Below are positions 5,798 to 8,665 of a DNA stretch of 8,665 bases, piece by piece (the stretch's first letter is position 1; each line of letters opens with the position of its first letter). The position numbers and the translations under genes are program-made. The notes below the pieces were generated by a model. That model did no database searches. It worked only from the letters and a program-made list of their open reading frames with translations, and was not told where the DNA came from. The DNA comes from an uncultured Gammaproteobacteria bacterium (GTDB lineage: Bacteria; Pseudomonadota; Gammaproteobacteria; CAJQNE01): the NCBI GenBank assembly GCA_905479545.1, contig CAJQNE010000045.1, forward strand, positions 1 through 8,665, written 5' to 3'.

Positions 5798-7390
5798 TTA
5801 TTTCAGCGAGTGCCGATAACGCCCTAGTCCATAACGAGTTAGTAGCAGCACCGGAATTAGTACCAGCACCGCTCCACCGCCACCACCGCCACCACCGCCT
5901 GACGACGAAGGTGACTCACCAGAATCGCCCGACGGAGGGCTATCATCACCTCCATCACCGCCACCAGCGTTGCCACCACCAACGGGTTGCGATGGTGCAC
6001 TGGCATCTCGGCCATTTACTACCATCAGGCCATTGTTGGCACTATCCAACCAGGCCGACAGTTGCCCGCTGCTCGTGCCGTTGCCGACCCAGGCTGCATC
6101 AAACGCGCTGTAAAAATCCGGGAAGGTTTCGGGGTTACCATTCAGCGAGTTTGTCGCCGTTCGGCATTCTGATGAACCACGGGATAGCGAACCCACCACA
6201 CGGCGATCCTGGTTCCACAAACCGGAACCCGAACTACCACCTTCGGTTACCCCGTCGCTCCAGAACACCCGCCAGTAGTCGTTAGCATCCAAGCTTTGCA
6301 GTGGCCGGGCCTTTTCTAACGAGCGACTAAACAGGCTTATAATTTTTTCACCGCCATCGGGATGATGAATACCGGCACCCGACGAGCCACCGACACCACG
6401 CGCATCCCAGCCCGCCCAGTGCACGTTGAAGGCCGCACTGGGCGCGGATTGTAATTCCAGCAATGCAAAATCGATGTCCTCACTATTCGCCCGCAGCTGC
6501 GCACCCGCCTGGTTTTGCGTCAACGAACCATCATCCTCGCCGCCACACTGACTGCGCTCAAAATTCCAGTAGGCGATGGTATTCAGGGCGTCGAGAGCAT
6601 CAAAACCTGCCAGATTGGAGCCCATATTTTCACCACAGTGATCCGCAGTGAGTAAATAAGGAGTGAGGCTCTGGCTGGTATCGTTCAGTAGCACAGCCGT
6701 GCAGAGCAACACATTGCCAACCGTAATTCTCGCCACAGCACGGGTTTCATCTTCCCATGGGTCCCCTACCGGGCACACCACATCGTTATCCTGCAAACAC
6801 GAAGATGCAGCGCGTGTTGTCGGCTCACCACTCGGCTCACCCGCACGATTGTTGGCACGGAGGCCGGGGCCGCGAAAACCATGGAACAGAGTTAGAGAAG
6901 AAAAGCTAACGTTGTCTTGCGCACCCGCTGGCACCACTATCGTCAACTCCGCATCGCCGCCCGGAACGAGCGCAATAAGTTGTGATGGGCGAACAAGCGA
7001 ATACGGCCCCTGCGATATGCCACCACCGCTCAGCCATATCTCACTGCTAGCAGGTAGAGACAGTTCACTGAATCCAACACTGACATTCACTGCATCAGCC
7101 GAACTAATGGGTAAGCGCCAGATCGCTTTAGCGCCACTTACCTGCCAAGTGCCTGCAGCTAGCATCTCGCTGCCATCGAACTCCATGGGCACGGCATAGC
7201 GACGCGGGTTTTCGCTGGCGGCGGCAATTCGCTCTGCCAGCCTGGTCAAACGGGCATCGTTCACAGCAGGTACAGTGGCGAAAGAGGCAGCACTAAAACT
7301 CAATAGTGAACCGTACAAGGCGGCGCGCCAGAGGTGCCGCGTGAACGACTTGCAATAATTTGATAATTTATTCATAACGATGATCGTCAC
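5798..7390 (-). CDS. Secreted lysyl-endopeptidase-like S1 serine protease precursor with GlyGly-CTERM
   Basis: This is a 530-residue exported protease precursor resembling Achromobacter protease I (API). Residues 1-38 form a signal peptide, likely cut after SFA38. Residues 39-193 resemble the lysyl endopeptidase propeptide (AGTWQVSG, AIWRLPISS, FHGFRG). The catalytic domain is about 194-449. Its triad is His251 (LLTADHCG), Asp307 (DIDFALLEL) and Ser387 (TEGGSSGSGLW). Six cysteines (198, 206, 230, 252, 282, 409) line up with the three API disulfides, and Asp425 lines up with the API lysine-specificity Asp. A Gly/Ser/Asp-rich linker at 471-497 leads to nine glycines, a hydrophobic helix (AVLVLIPVLLL) and a basic tail, the GlyGly-CTERM pattern cut by rhombosortase. 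Maturation may occur after Arg193. The start is GTG at 7390 with AAGG nine bases upstream; ATG at 7375 is the alternative. Confidence 0.9.
   Translation of the reverse strand: MTIIVMNKLSNYCKSFTRHLWRAALYGSLLSFSAASFATVPAVNDARLTRLAERIAAASENPRRYAVPMEFDGSEMLAAGTWQVSGAKAIWRLPISSADAVNVSVGFSELSLPASSEIWLSGGGISQGPYSLVRPSQLIALVPGGDAELTIVVPAGAQDNVSFSSLTLFHGFRGPGLRANNRAGEPSGEPTTRAASSCLQDNDVVCPVGDPWEDETRAVARITVGNVLLCTAVLLNDTSQSLTPYLLTADHCGENMGSNLAGFDALDALNTIAYWNFERSQCGGEDDGSLTQNQAGAQLRANSEDIDFALLELQSAPSAAFNVHWAGWDARGVGGSSGAGIHHPDGGEKIISLFSRSLEKARPLQSLDANDYWRVFWSDGVTEGGSSGSGLWNQDRRVVGSLSRGSSECRTATNSLNGNPETFPDFYSAFDAAWVGNGTSSGQLSAWLDSANNGLMVVNGRDASAPSQPVGGGNAGGGDGGDDSPPSGDSGESPSSSGGGGGGGGGAVLVLIPVLLLTRYGLGRYRHSLK
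5873..5899 (-). repeat. GGN codon repeat coding nine glycines
   Basis: Nine consecutive Gly codons near the protease C-terminus, made largely from a GGCGGTGGT unit with a nine-base period. It forms the Gly-rich part of the GlyGly-CTERM signal. A repeat like this may vary in length between strains by slippage in steps of three bases without shifting the frame. Confidence 0.75.
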
Positions 7391-7456
7391 CCGACTAAGC
7401 CTTCAGACTGTCATTACATAACTTTTCTACTTTATCAGAAACGGTAATTCGATATT
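7391..7456. promoter_or_regulatory. Short divergent intergenic region between protease and DUF2064 genes
   Basis: Sixty-six AT-rich bases lie between a minus-strand and a plus-strand start, so both promoters must be here or overlap the coding ends. I cannot pick a convincing -35/-10 pair on either strand. Shared regulation is possible but unproven. Confidence 0.3.
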
Positions 7457-8098
7457 GTGATACAGGCACATGAAAGCACTACCCCAACCATAATGGTGAT
7501 GACCAAAACCCCGGTAGCCGGCAAAGTTAAAACTCGCCTGGCGAGAGACTGGGGCGACGAACTCGCTCTGCAGGGCTACATCCTGCTTGTCGAAAAAACG
7601 CTCGCTACCGTCGAGCAGTCCGGCTTACCCCGGCAACTGCATATTGCCGGTGAGCTGCAACACCCGTTGTGGCAACAAGCTAAGCAACGTGGTTGGCAGC
7701 TGCATCCGCAGTGTGATGGCGACCTGGGCGACAAGATGCTGGCCGCAAGCGCTGGCCAGCCCAGCATTTTAGTTGGCTGCGACTTCCCGGGGCTATCCTC
7801 CGGGCGTCTGCAAGACGTCGCCAGAAAACTACAAAGCCATGACGCGGTGGTTATTCCAGCTACCGATGGCGGCTATGTACTACTAGGTCTAAAGCAAGCC
7901 TGTCCCGAAATATTTGACGGCCCATCCTGGGGTAGCAGCAGCGTCTGGAACACGACACAAAAAACCCTCAACTCGCTCCGGCTAAAAACCTATGTATACC
8001 CTGCCGAAGACGACCTCGATACGGCCGAAGACTGGAGTCGCGCAGTATCTGCCGGCCTGCTACCAAAAATGCTATCTACTTATAAAGGCGACCGTTAA
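7457..8098 (+). CDS. TIGR04282/DUF2064 family glycosyltransferase-like protein
   Basis: This 213-residue protein belongs to the GT-A-like DUF2064 family, also named rSAM/selenodomain-associated transferase 1. The substrate is unknown. Family motifs appear in order: KTPVAGKVKTRLAR (17-30), the nucleotide-binding start; CDGDLGDKMLAA (86-97); ILVGCDFPGL (104-113), with the Asp of the metal-binding region; VVIPATDGGYVLLGL (131-145); FDGPSWGSSSVW (153-164); and DDLDTAEDW (185-193). Length and motif set are complete. The GTG at 7457 is preferred to ATG at 7493 because the later start would cut the first beta strand. No clear ribosome binding site is seen for either. It diverges from the protease. 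No radical SAM partner is visible in the window. Confidence 0.88.
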   Translation: MIQAHESTTPTIMVMTKTPVAGKVKTRLARDWGDELALQGYILLVEKTLATVEQSGLPRQLHIAGELQHPLWQQAKQRGWQLHPQCDGDLGDKMLAASAGQPSILVGCDFPGLSSGRLQDVARKLQSHDAVVIPATDGGYVLLGLKQACPEIFDGPSWGSSSVWNTTQKTLNSLRLKTYVYPAEDDLDTAEDWSRAVSAGLLPKMLSTYKGDR

Positions 8099-8100
8099 GA

Positions 8101-8136
8101 GAGTCGGACGTGCAACCTAACCGGTTGCCGAGACTC
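8101..8136 (+). terminator. Imperfect hairpin after the DUF2064 gene, possible terminator
   Basis: GAGT pairs with ACTC, CGG with CCG, and CAACC (8113-8117) with GGTTG (8123-8127) around a five-base loop, with small internal bulges. It starts two bases after the stop codon, a good position for a 3' end structure, but no T-run follows, so intrinsic termination is doubtful. Confidence 0.35.
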
Positions 8137-8146
8137 CATAAACCCA

Positions 8147-8171
8147 TTGTTCACAACACGACACATATAAT
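8147..8171 (+). promoter_or_regulatory. Possible promoter for the small membrane protein gene
   Basis: TATAAT at 8166-8171 is a perfect -10 hexamer, about 57 bases before the ATG at 8228. The best -35-like element, TTGTTC at 8147-8152, is only 13 bases away, shorter than the usual 16-18, so activity may depend on an activator or the match may be chance. A perfect ACAGT-T-ACTGT palindrome at 8201-8211 lies in the leader and could be an operator half-site pair, but is very short. Confidence 0.3.
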
Positions 8172-8227
8172 TCACGCATCATTCGTTACATAACGCTTTA
8201 ACAGTTACTGTATGGGATGCGAATTAT

Positions 8228-8554
8228 ATGGTCGGCCACAGCCCTAATAACCAGCGCACAGTCACGGGCTACATTAGTGGTTGGCGGCTGTGGCTAAGCA
8301 TTCTGGCAATAGCGTTCAGCCTCACGCTGCTTAGCCAGGCCCACCGCATTATCGGGTTATCGCAACCATCAACCGTCAGCCACTCTTGGGTAATAACCGC
8401 CCACGGCCTGTTAACCCCACAACAACAACGCGACATTGAACTCCAACTTCGTAGCGCTGTGGATCAGTTACCGCAATTAGCCGAACTGCGGTATTCGCTG
8501 CAGTCGACCACGCGCCACAGCAACAATCCCGAATCGGGAGTGACCGAAAATTAA
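8228..8554 (+). CDS. Small single-pass membrane protein, function unknown
   Basis: I do not recognise this 108-residue protein. A short N-terminal part with basic residues leads into a hydrophobic helix at about 20-36 (LWLSILAIAFSLTLL). The rest is a soluble, probably periplasmic, domain rich in Gln, Ser and Leu, with a likely amphipathic helix in TPQQQRDIELQLRSAVDQL (63-81). The polar tail after about 93 looks disordered. The helix sits too far from a typical cleavage motif to call a signal peptide, although cleavage near SQA37 cannot be excluded. The ATG at 8228 is preceded by GGGA about ten bases upstream. It sits downstream of the DUF2064 gene with 129 bases between, so it probably has its own promoter. 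Confidence 0.6.
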   Translation: MVGHSPNNQRTVTGYISGWRLWLSILAIAFSLTLLSQAHRIIGLSQPSTVSHSWVITAHGLLTPQQQRDIELQLRSAVDQLPQLAELRYSLQSTTRHSNNPESGVTEN

Positions 8555-8665
8555 CAGCTAACGCCAAATCTATCGGCGAATAAACGACAACGAGCAAACC
8601 CGGGCCATGGAGCCCGATCCGCAAGGAATGCGTACGAGGCAAGCCACCATAGAGTGTCTGCCTGG
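8555..8665. other. Right-edge region without a confident gene
   Basis: These 111 bases hold a small hairpin (CGGGC 8601-8605 with GCCCG 8612-8616) and a possible pairing of AGGCA (8637-8641) with TGCCT (8659-8663). A plus-strand frame beginning ATG at 8607 (MEPDPQGMRTRQATIECLPG) is open to the window edge and could be the start of a gene, but it has no ribosome binding site. An RNA gene or leader is another possibility; I recognise no known RNA family here. Confidence 0.3.

Noticed and set aside
5873..5975. CRISPR or tandem-repeat array
   Set aside because: The repetition is an in-frame Gly codon tract in a protein linker, with no spacers.
5704..6285. Plus-strand frame of 193 codons rich in His and Arg opposite the protease C-terminus
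   Set aside because: The His/Arg richness comes from reading the Gly codon repeat backwards; the protease frame has catalytic motifs and a sorting signal.
6663..7199. Plus-strand 178-codon frame opposite the protease propeptide
   Set aside because: It is antisense to a region with propeptide-like motifs and has no recognisable domain.
8376..8642. Minus-strand 88-codon frame overlapping the small membrane protein
   Set aside because: No ribosome binding site or family-like motif; the plus-strand frame has a sensible membrane helix.

Overview
The window looks like an ordinary chromosomal stretch from a marine-type gammaproteobacterium. The evidence is a clustered ETF-QO/etfB/etfA locus as in Pseudomonas and relatives, a DUF2058 (YaiL-like) protein and a DUF3293 protein (both mainly gammaproteobacterial families), and a secreted serine protease carrying a GlyGly-CTERM tail, a sorting signal found in type II secretion-competent marine Gammaproteobacteria. 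Base composition is moderate in GC and fairly even. I see no insertion sequence, integrase, tRNA, rRNA or CRISPR array. Naming an order or genus would be a guess; Cellvibrionales-like is plausible.

Layout. (1) 1-2838, minus strand: ETF:ubiquinone oxidoreductase, then etfB, then etfA, which runs off the left edge. These three proteins carry electrons from acyl-CoA and other flavin dehydrogenases to the quinone pool. (2) 2885-4144, minus strand: a two-gene unit of an EcsC-like protein (TTG start) overlapped by a DUF3293 protein (GTG start), closed by a convincing rho-independent terminator that separates it from the ETF unit. (3) 4297-4710, plus strand: a small two-helix membrane protein of unknown function, divergent from unit 2. 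(4) 4796-5685, minus strand: a DUF2058 protein followed by a SelW/Rdx-family CxxC protein. (5) 5798-7390, minus strand: a lysyl-endopeptidase-like secreted protease precursor with signal peptide, propeptide, S1 catalytic domain, Gly/Ser/Asp-rich linker and GlyGly-CTERM anchor. (6) 7457-8098, plus strand: a TIGR04282/DUF2064 glycosyltransferase-like protein divergent from the protease. (7) 8228-8554, plus strand: a small single-pass membrane protein of unknown function. (8) 8555-8665: no confident gene, though one frame is open to the right edge.

Working together: only the ETF genes form a clear pathway. The EcsC-like/DUF3293 pair is translationally coupled and probably co-functional, but its role is unknown. 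The protease needs partners not in this window (type II secretion and a rhombosortase). I did not find a clear undescribed multi-gene system; the most informative items are the protease architecture and the EcsC-like/DUF3293 coupled pair with non-ATG starts.
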